A DNA stretch of 12,265 nucleotides from Anaerolineae bacterium. GTDB lineage: Bacteria; Chloroflexota; Anaerolineae; Aggregatilineales; Phototrophicaceae. The position numbers were made by a program, and so were the translations under genes. Location of the stretch: assembly GCA_020848855.1 (NCBI GenBank), contig JADLHH010000631.1, positions 1 through 12,265 of the forward strand. The letters run 5' to 3'. Position 1 is the first letter of the stretch; the number at the start of each line of letters is the position of its first letter. The notes under the pieces were generated by a model. The model was not told where the DNA came from. It did no database searches and saw nothing but the letters and a program-made list of their open reading frames with translations. This document shows, piece after piece, positions 6,031-11,844 of this stretch.

Positions 6031-6776
6031 GCCTCGCCGGAAAACGAATCGTCAATACACGGGCGGCGCATCAAGCCGTCGAATTTGACGCGCTGCTGCG
6101 CGGCGCAGGCGCGATCCCGCTCGATTACCCGTGCATCGCCATCGCGCCGCCGAAGGACACTTCGCTGCTGGACAGGGCGCTGACACAGGATTTTGATCTG
6201 CTGGTGCTGACGAGCAGCAACGCCGTGCTGGTGCTGGCGCAGCGGCTGGCAGCGCTGGGGCACTCGCTGGCAGGAACGCCCGCCGCAGCCGTCGGCGCGG
6301 CGACGGCGCGGGCGGCGCGTAACATGCTCGGTGTCGAGATCGTGCAGATACCGGATGATTACGCAGCGGATGCGCTCGCCGAAGCGCTGAAAGTCGCGCC
6401 GGGAACGCGGATTCTGCTGCCGCAGTCGGAGATCGCACGACCGACGCTGGCACAGGTGCTGCGCCAGCGCGGCGCAGACGTGACCGCACCGGTCGCGTAC
6501 CGCACCGTGCGGGGCAGCGGCGGCGTCAATCTTCCGGCGCTGCTGCGCGCGCAGCAGGTGGATGCCGTGACCTTCACCAGCCCGTCGACCGTGCGCCATT
6601 TCGTCGGGCGGCTGGCGGACGAAGGCGGCGCGCTGCTATCCATACCGGTCGCCTGCATTGGCGCGCGGACGAGCCGCGCAGCAAGCGAACACGGTTTCAC
6701 TGTCGTCGTCGAAGCGAACCCGCACAGCCTCGCCGGGCTGATCGCCGGATTAGCCCGGTGTTTTCGGAATGACTAA
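6027..6776 (+). CDS. hemD: Uroporphyrinogen-III synthase
   Basis: This 249-residue protein closes hydroxymethylbilane into uroporphyrinogen III with inversion of ring D, the step after HemC and the branch point to heme, siroheme and corrinoids. HemD sequences vary widely, but the expected landmarks are visible: an N-terminal RIVNTRA strand, DLLVLTSSNAV (about 57-67), VGAATARAA (about 90-98), LLPQSEIARPTLAQVL, VDAVTFTSPSTVRHF (about 178-192) and VACIGARTSRAASEHGF. The two-lobed Rossmann-like pattern and its position directly after hemC support the call. The start lies in ATGA overlapping the hemC stop, with GGAG (6015-6018) eight bases upstream inside hemC. The C-terminus ends normally. Confidence 0.93.
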   Translation: MSLAGKRIVNTRAAHQAVEFDALLRGAGAIPLDYPCIAIAPPKDTSLLDRALTQDFDLLVLTSSNAVLVLAQRLAALGHSLAGTPAAAVGAATARAARNMLGVEIVQIPDDYAADALAEALKVAPGTRILLPQSEIARPTLAQVLRQRGADVTAPVAYRTVRGSGGVNLPALLRAQQVDAVTFTSPSTVRHFVGRLADEGGALLSIPVACIGARTSRAASEHGFTVVVEANPHSLAGLIAGLARCFRND

Positions 6777-6873
6777 CACTTCGGGGTATATTGCCATTAT
6801 CTGAATAATATCCATTTGAAACCGCTCCCAGTACTAAAATGGCGCAAAATCGGCTAAGAAAACCCTGAATATT

Positions 6874-6901
6874 TTGAATCTTGATAAGCGTAAGCTATAT
6901 T
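6874..6901 (+). promoter_or_regulatory. Candidate promoter of the receiver-domain gene
   Basis: TTGAAT (6874-6879) and TATATT (6896-6901) are 16 bases apart within an unusually AT-rich spacer (6777-6980). Transcription would begin near 6908, leaving a leader of about 100 bases before the TTG start. Confidence 0.45.
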
Positions 6902-7000
6902 AATAGTCAGTATTTGGCATTTGCTTCAAGAATAACCCAGACATGTGGAGAAGTTAGTCGCATTTAATATATGAACCTCCTGCGCAGCTCGCCGGAGCCT

Positions 7001-7004
7001 GGAG
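7001..7004 (+). promoter_or_regulatory. Ribosome binding site supporting a TTG start
   Basis: GGAG lies six bases before the TTG at 7011. No ATG or GTG in this frame fits the start of the receiver fold, so this site supports initiation at TTG. Confidence 0.6.
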
Positions 7005-7010
7005 TACGCC

Positions 7011-7400
7011 TTGGCAAGAATTCTGGTGATTGAGGATGACCGCTCCATTCTGGAAAACACGCTGGAAATCCTTGAATACGAAGGCTTTGAAGTGGTCGGT
7101 GCGGGGGATGGGTGCGAAGGGCTGGCACAGGTGCAGCGCAGCGCGCCGGATATCATCATCTGCGACATCCTCATGCCCAAGCTGGACGGCTACGGCGTCC
7201 TGAAGGCGCTCCGAGCCGACCCAACAACCAGGCAGATTCCGCTGGTGTTCATTTCTGCCGCCCCCAGCGAGGAAATCCTCGCCGCTACCACCAAAATGGG
7301 CGCGTCGGATTATCTGGTCAAGCCATTCCGCGCTTCCGACCTGATTCGGATCGTCAGGACGATTCTCTACAAAGGCTTATCCACCGAGTCCACGCCCTAG
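7011..7400 (+). CDS. Single-domain response regulator (receiver domain only)
   Basis: The 129-residue protein is one CheY-like receiver domain with no output domain. It has the acidic pocket Asp9/Asp10 in VIEDD, the phosphorylated Asp52 in IIICDILMP, Ser82 in VFISA as the switch residue, and Lys104 in YLVKPF. It therefore should accept phosphate from a histidine kinase and act by protein contact. No kinase gene is present in the window, so its partner is elsewhere. The TTG start puts the first strand (ARILVIEDD) at residue 2, as normal for the family. It is probably transcribed alone from the promoter near 6900, although the dehydrogenase gene downstream is in the same direction, 129 bases away. 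Confidence 0.93.
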   Translation: MARILVIEDDRSILENTLEILEYEGFEVVGAGDGCEGLAQVQRSAPDIIICDILMPKLDGYGVLKALRADPTTRQIPLVFISAAPSEEILAATTKMGASDYLVKPFRASDLIRIVRTILYKGLSTESTP

Positions 7401-7529
7401 ACATTTCCGCCAAGAGTCGATACTGTTGACACCAGTTTGGGATGCGCCACATGGGAGACAGCCACCCGGCGGCGATCCCCTCTTGTCATCATATGGCATA
7501 ACGACCTCGGTCGTTGCGGGAACAAAGCT

Positions 7530-8312
7530 ATGGACTTAGGACTGAAAGGCAAAGTCGCGCTGGTCGCCGCTTCCAGCAAGGGGTTGGGATACGGCGCGGC
7601 GCGGGCGCTCGCCTACGAAGGCGCGCGCGTCTCAATGTGCAGCCGCACCGCGCTCGACATTCAAGCGGCGGCGACGCGGTTGGCAGAAGAAACCGGCGCA
7701 GAGACGATGGGTATCGCCTGCGACCTTTCGAACGCGGAGTCGATTGCGGCGTGGGTCGATGAAACGGTCTCGCGCTGGGGCGTGATCGACGCGCTGCTGG
7801 TCAACAATGGGGGACCGCCAGCCGGGTTGTTCGTCGATTTCGACGACGCCCAGTGGCAGGCGGCGTTCGAACTGACGCTGATGAGCAGCGTCCGCATGAT
7901 CCGCGCGGCGATCCCGCACATGGTCAACGGCGGCGGGATCGTGACGATCACGTCGTCATCGGTGCAGGAGCCGATTGAGCGCCTGGTGCTGTCCACCGTG
8001 ATGCGTTCGGGTGTTGCGGCGCTGGTCAAAACGCTGGCGGACGAACTGGCGGGCAGCGGCATCCGGCTGAACAACATCATTCCGGGGCGAATCGATACGG
8101 ATCGCGTCGCAAGCCTGGATGCCGGCGCAGCCAAGCGCCAGAACATCAGCGTCGAGGAAGCCCGTGCCCGCAGCATGGCGAAAATCCCGCTGGGCAGGTA
8201 TGGCAAGACCGACGAATTCGGCATGGCGGTAGCGTTCCTGCTCTCCCCGGCGGCGGAATACATCACCGGGGCGACCCTGCGCGTCGACGGCGGGCAGATG
8301 CGGTCGATCTGA
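7530..8312 (+). CDS. SDR family oxidoreductase, divergent active site
   Basis: This 260-residue protein has the short-chain dehydrogenase/reductase fold. The cofactor loop is AASSKGLG (13-20), close to but not the usual TGxxxGxG. Asp65 of ACDLS and VNNGGPP (91-97) follow, and the substrate Ser lies in ITSSSV (about 142-144). The YxxxK motif is missing: by alignment with the following KAGV-like RSGV, Tyr and Lys are replaced by Ser155 and Arg159. The segment IPGRIDTDRV and the C-terminal ITGATLRVDGG are typical. This matches a known atypical FabG-like SDR subgroup rather than a damaged gene. Substrate is unknown, and it may bind cofactor without normal catalysis. ATG 7530 is chosen over the longer frame from 7437 because the SDR fold begins at LKGKVALVAAS; a modest GGGA site lies eight bases upstream. 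Confidence 0.88.
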   Translation: MDLGLKGKVALVAASSKGLGYGAARALAYEGARVSMCSRTALDIQAAATRLAEETGAETMGIACDLSNAESIAAWVDETVSRWGVIDALLVNNGGPPAGLFVDFDDAQWQAAFELTLMSSVRMIRAAIPHMVNGGGIVTITSSSVQEPIERLVLSTVMRSGVAALVKTLADELAGSGIRLNNIIPGRIDTDRVASLDAGAAKRQNISVEEARARSMAKIPLGRYGKTDEFGMAVAFLLSPAAEYITGATLRVDGGQMRSI

Positions 8313-8339
8313 GCATCTACAAGCCCTCGAAACAAACAA

Positions 8340-8359
8340 GGGCACGACATGTCGTGCCC
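8340..8359. repeat. 20-bp perfect palindrome between convergent genes
   Basis: GGGCACGACA followed by its exact reverse complement forms a perfect 10-bp inverted repeat with no spacer. CTACAA occurs on both sides (8317-8322 and 8360-8365). It sits in the 83-base gap between the ends of the dehydrogenase and phosphatase genes. It could act as a two-way terminator or belong to a dispersed palindromic repeat family. There is no T-tract, which weakens the intrinsic-terminator reading. Confidence 0.55.
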
Positions 8360-8395
8360 CTACAAACGATCAATTCGGTTGAAACGCCCAGCGAG

Positions 8396-9181
8396 CTAAT
8401 CCACCAGCGCCTCGGCGACGACCGACCCTTCCCAGTCGCGCGGGCACGGAATCCCCAGCACATGCGCGACCGTCGGCGCGGTGTCAAGCAGCGATACCGG
8501 CTGCTGAATGACGTGCCCGTGCTTCACCCCTGCCCCGCCAATCATCCAGGGAATCGTCATATCTTCTGGCGATTCGGTTCCGTGAGCGCGTTCATGCCCG
8601 CCGTGGTCGGCGTGGATGATCACGGTCGTGTCCGGCGGCAGCGCGTCGAAAACCATGCCGAGGTAGGCATCGGTCATCTCGACCTGGTGCATGTAAGCAT
8701 CAGACATCCAGCCATAGCCGTGCCCAACGGTATCGATCACCCCGAAATAGATGAAGGTGAAATCGAAGCGGTATTCGGGCAGGTAGCGCAGCACCGCTTC
8801 GACGACCGGGCGGTCGCCGTCGGGGTCGTAGCTGGTGTTGACGAAAAACGAGAAGTGCAGGTTTTCGGGGCGGCTGAGGTCGCGCAGCGGCTCCCAGTTG
8901 TAGAAGAAGCCGCAGCGCTTGCCGGCATTTTTGGCGGCGTCGACCAGCCCGACGACCGGGCGCGCCATCGAATGCCAGACGTTGTCGAGGATGCCATGCC
9001 TCGACGGCGGCACGCTGTGGAAGATCGAGGTGTGGCACGGCAGCGTGATCGACGGCATCACCGAGCACGCCGCCAGCGTGTACGCCCCGCCCTCCATGAA
9101 AGCATCCAGGCGCGGCGTGTTCGCCTGCGTCAGAGCATCGGGACGCAGACCATCGAGCATAATCAGGACGACCGAAGGCAT
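8396..9181 (-). CDS. Alkaline-phosphatase-superfamily phosphodiesterase/nucleotide pyrophosphatase-like enzyme
   Basis: The 261-residue protein fits the type I phosphodiesterase/nucleotide pyrophosphatase branch of the alkaline phosphatase superfamily, in a compact form. Two metal sites can be read: Asp10 in MLDGLRPD, the nucleophile Thr46 in PSITLPCH, and Asp192/His193 in HADHGGH for one site; Asp150 and His154 in GVIDTVGHGYG and probably His200 in AHGTE for the other. The protein would hydrolyse a phosphomonoester or phosphodiester; the substrate is unknown. There is no signal peptide, so it is probably cytoplasmic. The ATG at 9181 starts directly in the first strand but has no clear ribosome site. 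It begins 23 bases after the REC-GAF regulator gene on the same strand, implying an operon. Confidence 0.88.
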   Translation of the reverse strand: MPSVVLIMLDGLRPDALTQANTPRLDAFMEGGAYTLAACSVMPSITLPCHTSIFHSVPPSRHGILDNVWHSMARPVVGLVDAAKNAGKRCGFFYNWEPLRDLSRPENLHFSFFVNTSYDPDGDRPVVEAVLRYLPEYRFDFTFIYFGVIDTVGHGYGWMSDAYMHQVEMTDAYLGMVFDALPPDTTVIIHADHGGHERAHGTESPEDMTIPWMIGGAGVKHGHVIQQPVSLLDTAPTVAHVLGIPCPRDWEGSVVAEALVD

Positions 9182-9204
9182 CAGTTGTGAAATCCAGTCG
9201 CGCG

Positions 9205-10140
9205 TCAGGCGCGGCTGGAAGCCATCGCCTTTTTCAGCGCATCGTAATTCCGCGAATTTTCGATTGCGATTGCGGCGTAATCGGTCAGGGCGCTCAGGAG
9301 CGCGCTGTCGTGCTTGCCGAAGACGCGGGCACTGGTGCTGACATTCGACACGCCGAGCACGCCGATCACCTCGCCGCGAATGACCAGCGGCGCCGAGGCG
9401 ACCGAGTGCGGCGTCCGCGCCGAACGCTCGGTCTGCTCCGGCGACAGGATCACCGGCTGACCGCTGCGGACGACGTGCTGGGCGACGGCATCTTCGTCGG
9501 CGCGCAGGTTGACCGAAGCCGCACGCGCAGTATTATGCCGCTTGAGCGCCCGGCAGATCAAGGAGCCGTTTTCCAGCAGGTGCAGGTAGCCTTCTTCGGC
9601 ATTCGTCACCTTGATCGCCGCGTCGACGATGCGCGGCAGAAGCTGCGACATGTCGGTGAGCGTGGTGACGCTCTTGCCGACGCTGTAGAGGATGTTCAGT
9701 TCCTGCAGGCGCGCCTGTAATTCGCGGTTGGACTGGATCAGCCGCTCGGTGAGCGCTTCCTTCTCGCGGCGCAGACGCCCATCGCTCAGACTGCGCTCGA
9801 TGGCGAGCAGCATTTCCTCGACCGAGAACGGCTTCTTGATGTAGTCGCGCACGCCGAGGCGATACACCTCGACGGCGATCTCCTCGGAACCGTAGAATGT
9901 CATCAGGATGATCGGGATATTGATGCCGCGCTGCGCCATCACGCGCAGCACGTCGATCCCATTCATACGCGGCATCTGGTAATCCAGCAGGATCAGGTCA
10001 GGCTGGTGTTCTTCTGCCATATCCAGCCCTTCCATGCCGTCCTTCGCCATCAACGCCTGATAGCCGTTCGGCTCCAGCACGTATTCGGCGATGAACTCCC
10101 GATTTTCACGCCCGTCGTCAACGATCAGGATGCGTTCCAC
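9205..10140 (-). CDS. Response regulator with receiver and GAF domains
   Basis: The 311-residue protein has an N-terminal receiver domain (about 2-120) with Asp8/Asp9 in LIVDDG, phosphorylated Asp53 in LILLDYQMPRMNG, Thr81 and Lys103 in YIKKPFS. A coiled-coil linker follows (about 122-150, EKEALTERLIQSNRELQARL). A C-terminal GAF domain (about 155-297) has the late strands VASAPLVIRGEVIGVLGVSN. It has no DNA-binding, kinase or cyclase domain, so output is likely by protein contact or as an adaptor. GTG at 10140 is preferred over the far GTG at 10257: GAGG lies six bases upstream, the receiver strand starts at once, and a TATAAT box lies between the two. The downstream phosphatase is probably cotranscribed. 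Confidence 0.9.
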   Translation of the reverse strand: MERILIVDDGRENREFIAEYVLEPNGYQALMAKDGMEGLDMAEEHQPDLILLDYQMPRMNGIDVLRVMAQRGINIPIILMTFYGSEEIAVEVYRLGVRDYIKKPFSVEEMLLAIERSLSDGRLRREKEALTERLIQSNRELQARLQELNILYSVGKSVTTLTDMSQLLPRIVDAAIKVTNAEEGYLHLLENGSLICRALKRHNTARAASVNLRADEDAVAQHVVRSGQPVILSPEQTERSARTPHSVASAPLVIRGEVIGVLGVSNVSTSARVFGKHDSALLSALTDYAAIAIENSRNYDALKKAMASSRA

Positions 10141-10146
10141 AGCGCG

Positions 10147-10150
10147 CCTC
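10147..10150 (-). promoter_or_regulatory. Ribosome binding site fixing the REC-GAF start
   Basis: The minus strand reads GAGG six bases before the GTG at 10140. This supports the 311-residue form rather than a 350-residue form from 10257. Confidence 0.6.
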
Positions 10151-10179
10151 AACACTTCCTTTATTTTCCAATATTGTAA

Positions 10180-10185
10180 ATTATA
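10180..10185 (-). promoter_or_regulatory. Candidate -10 box of the REC-GAF/phosphatase operon
   Basis: The minus strand reads TATAAT at 10185-10180, about 40 bases before the GTG start. No convincing -35 is found at 16-18 bases, so activator dependence is possible. Confidence 0.45.
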
Positions 10186-10259
10186 GTGCCGTCTCCGTGA
10201 TCGTTCCGTAAACATATCTGTACAAACCATGAGAATTTGTTTAAGGGTGTGAATCACGA

Positions 10260-10288
10260 TTGTTGGATGCCCGGCGCGGGATTATAAT
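10260..10288 (+). promoter_or_regulatory. Candidate promoter of the signal peptidase operon
   Basis: TTGTTG (10260-10265) and a perfect TATAAT (10283-10288) are 17 bases apart. Transcription would start near 10295, about 30 bases before the first signal peptidase start. It is back to back with the REC-GAF promoter. Confidence 0.6.
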
Positions 10289-10323
10289 CGGGACAATTAC
10301 TCGTGCAGAAATGAGTATGCGCC

Positions 10324-10893
10324 TTGCAGGCTGAATCGCTTCCGCGCCCACATCTCCAGTCCCCTGGCATCGGTCAGACTATTCGAGAGATTTGTGAGAC
10401 TATCGCGCTGGTGGTGGTGATCTACGCGCTGGTGAACCTGGCGACCGCCCGCTTCATCGTCGATGGTCCCAGCATGGAGCCGAATTTCGCCACCGGGCAG
10501 TTCGTGCTGGTGAGCCGGGTCAATTATCTCGTCGGCGAGCCGCAGCGCGGGGACGTGGTGGTGTTCAAATACCCCGGCAACCCGCAGGAAGATTACATCA
10601 AGCGGGTGATCGGCACGCCGGGTGACACGGTGGAAATTCGCGATGCGAAGGTGTACGTTAACGGCGGGCTGCTGGACGAGCCGTACATCAACGAGCCGTG
10701 CCTGCCGCGTATGTGCCAGGACAATGCCTGGGAGCTTGGCGCAACCCAGTATTTCGTGATGGGCGACAACCGCAACCACAGCAGCGATTCGCGCGCGTTC
10801 GGTGCCGTCGAGCGCGACCTGATCATCGGGGAAGCGCTGATTCGCTACTGGCCCCCGCAAGATTGGGGGATTGTTCGTGCCTACAACAGCTAG
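10324..10893 (+). CDS. lepB: Type I signal peptidase, first tandem copy
   Basis: This 189-residue membrane protease removes signal peptides from exported proteins. One membrane segment (about 25-44) is followed by the external catalytic domain. The nucleophile Ser50 lies in DGPSMEPNF, the general base Lys93 in YIKRVIGTPGD, and box E in FVMGDNRNHSSDSRAFG (about 144-160). Cys126 and Cys131 lie in an insert before box E and may form a disulfide outside the membrane. The size is typical of short Gram-positive-like forms. The frame is closed by TGA at 10312-10314, so the TTG at 10324 is the first possible start. No clear ribosome site precedes it, and a seven-codon frame from ATG 10311 overlaps it. 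The second copy follows after eight bases. Confidence 0.95.
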   Translation: MQAESLPRPHLQSPGIGQTIREICETIALVVVIYALVNLATARFIVDGPSMEPNFATGQFVLVSRVNYLVGEPQRGDVVVFKYPGNPQEDYIKRVIGTPGDTVEIRDAKVYVNGGLLDEPYINEPCLPRMCQDNAWELGATQYFVMGDNRNHSSDSRAFGAVERDLIIGEALIRYWPPQDWGIVRAYNS

Positions 10894-10895
10894 GA
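10892..10895 (+). promoter_or_regulatory. Ribosome binding site overlapping the stop of the first signal peptidase
   Basis: AGGA begins inside the TAG stop of the first copy and ends six bases before the ATG at 10902. This indicates coupled translation of the two peptidases and selects 10902 as the second start. Confidence 0.65.
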
Positions 10896-10901
10896 TCATT
10901 G

Positions 10902-11483
10902 ATGCTTGAAACGATGAAGCCTCGCCCGACATTGCAGAGACCGTCCATCGTGCGCGAACTGCTGGAAACGATTGTCCTGATCGGACTCGTCTATACGCTG
11001 GTGAACCTGGCGAGCGTTCGCTTCTTCATCGAAGGACCGAGTATGCAGCCCAATTTCTGGGCGGGGCAGTTTTTGATCGTCAGCCGGGCGCACTATCTGT
11101 TCGGCAACCCGCAGCGCGGCGACATCGTGGTCTTCGACCCACCGGGTGATGACGGCACGCCCAACGAGCCGCTGCTGATCAAACGACTGATCGGTTTGCC
11201 GAGCGAACACGTCGAATTCAATGACGGCGTGATTACCATCAACGGCGTGGCGCTCGACGAGCCATACAGGATGCAGGAAGACTGCCGTTCGAACTGCGGC
11301 GCCAAGTCGTGGGACCTGGGCGCAAACGAGTATCTGTTTTTTGGCGACAACCGTAATAACAGCCGTGACTCGCGCGCGTTCGGCGTGGTCACGAAGAACC
11401 GGATCATCGGGGAAGCGCTCATACGTTACTGGCCGCCGCAGGATTGGGGAATCGTCACGCATTATCGTTTTCCAGAGCCGTAG
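10902..11483 (+). CDS. lepB: Type I signal peptidase, second tandem copy
   Basis: This 193-residue paralogue of the preceding gene has the same layout: a membrane segment at about 20-40, nucleophile Ser47 in EGPSMQPNF, general base Lys94 in LLIKRLIGLPSE, and box E in FFGDNRNNSRDSRAFG (about 146-161). The C-terminal stretch IIGEALIRYWPPQDWGIV is identical to that of the first copy, so the pair arose by tandem duplication. Differences lie around the base (an extra DDGTPNEP before LLIK) and in the cysteine insert (Cys128 and Cys132, spacing three instead of four). These could alter substrate preference. The frame runs back into the first gene, but the ATG at 10902 with AGGA is the natural start. 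Both look active. Confidence 0.95.
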   Translation: MLETMKPRPTLQRPSIVRELLETIVLIGLVYTLVNLASVRFFIEGPSMQPNFWAGQFLIVSRAHYLFGNPQRGDIVVFDPPGDDGTPNEPLLIKRLIGLPSEHVEFNDGVITINGVALDEPYRMQEDCRSNCGAKSWDLGANEYLFFGDNRNNSRDSRAFGVVTKNRIIGEALIRYWPPQDWGIVTHYRFPEP

Positions 11484-11492
11484 CACGTCTAT

Positions 11493-11499
11493 AAGGAGG
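11493..11499 (+). promoter_or_regulatory. Strong ribosome binding site of the zinc-finger protein
   Basis: AAGGAGG lies seven bases before the ATG at 11507, the strongest such site in the window apart from that of the CocE-family gene. It favours ATG 11507 over the out-of-frame ATG at 11503. Confidence 0.7.
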
Positions 11500-11506
11500 G
11501 ATATGA

Positions 11507-11794
11507 ATGACAGATCAAGTTGCCTGCCCTCGCTGCCAGATCGGCAATTTGCACGCCACCACCGGAACGTACAGCGCCGTCTACAACGGAGCGCTGCTGA
11601 GCGTGCCCAACGTACCTGCCTGGAAATGCGACGTGTGTGAATATCTGGAATTCGAGTACGACGCACTGGCGCAAATCGAAGCGCTGGTCGGGCATTTCGG
11701 GATGCCGGACGAACACGCCCAGCGCATGTCCAAACGACCGCCGATGGATTCCGACCAACAGGACACCAATCTGCCACACCGGCTCAAACCCTAG
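11507..11794 (+). CDS. YgiT-type zinc-finger domain protein
   Basis: The 95-residue protein carries two CxxC knuckles, CPRC (7, 10) and CDVC (41, 44), separated by a beta-rich segment. This is the YgiT/MqsA N-terminal zinc-binding pattern. MqsA antitoxins continue into a helix-turn-helix; here the remaining 50 residues are charged and polar with no such fold apparent, so it is a stand-alone zinc-finger protein. No MqsR-like toxin is adjacent. It begins 23 bases after the second signal peptidase on the same strand and may be cotranscribed with it. Function is unknown: a protein-contact or nucleic-acid-contact module is possible. The ribosome site is strong, so it is probably well translated. 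Confidence 0.8.
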   Translation: MTDQVACPRCQIGNLHATTGTYSAVYNGALLSVPNVPAWKCDVCEYLEFEYDALAQIEALVGHFGMPDEHAQRMSKRPPMDSDQQDTNLPHRLKP

Positions 11795-11800
11795 CAAATG

Positions 11801-11809
11801 TGCTAGACT
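11801..11809 (+). promoter_or_regulatory. Candidate extended -10 promoter of the last gene
   Basis: TGCTAGACT contains the TGN extension and a fair -10 hexamer (TAGACT, 11804-11809). No good -35 is seen. It would start transcription about 30 bases before the membrane protein. Confidence 0.3.
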
Positions 11810-11833
11810 AGAGGCAGCACCGAACCCATAATC

Positions 11834-11837
11834 GGAG
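11834..11837 (+). promoter_or_regulatory. Ribosome binding site deciding a TTG start
   Basis: GGAG lies seven bases before the TTG at 11845 but 19 bases before the in-frame ATG at 11857, so the TTG is the better start. Confidence 0.5.
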
Positions 11838-11844
11838 TGGATAA

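Noticed and set aside
7426..7431. Perfect TTGACA before the dehydrogenase gene
   Set aside because: No acceptable -10 hexamer occurs 15-19 bases downstream, so I do not call a promoter.
7437..7529. N-terminal extension of the dehydrogenase from ATG 7437
   Set aside because: The extra 31 residues are unlike any SDR and end just before the natural MDLGLKGKVAL start.
8354..9190. 278-codon plus-strand frame opposite the phosphatase
   Set aside because: The minus strand has all metal-binding motifs, and the plus frame has none and also reads through the palindrome.
10698..10901. Upstream extension of the second signal peptidase
   Set aside because: The open frame lies inside the first peptidase gene; the ATG at 10902 with AGGA gives the normal family N-terminus.
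10896..11777. 293-codon minus-strand frame over the second signal peptidase and zinc-finger gene
   Set aside because: It covers two recognisable plus-strand genes with good ribosome sites, and its own product has no recognisable features.
11507..11794. MqsRA-type toxin-antitoxin system
   Set aside because: The zinc-finger protein lacks the MqsA DNA-binding domain and no toxin-sized gene adjoins it.
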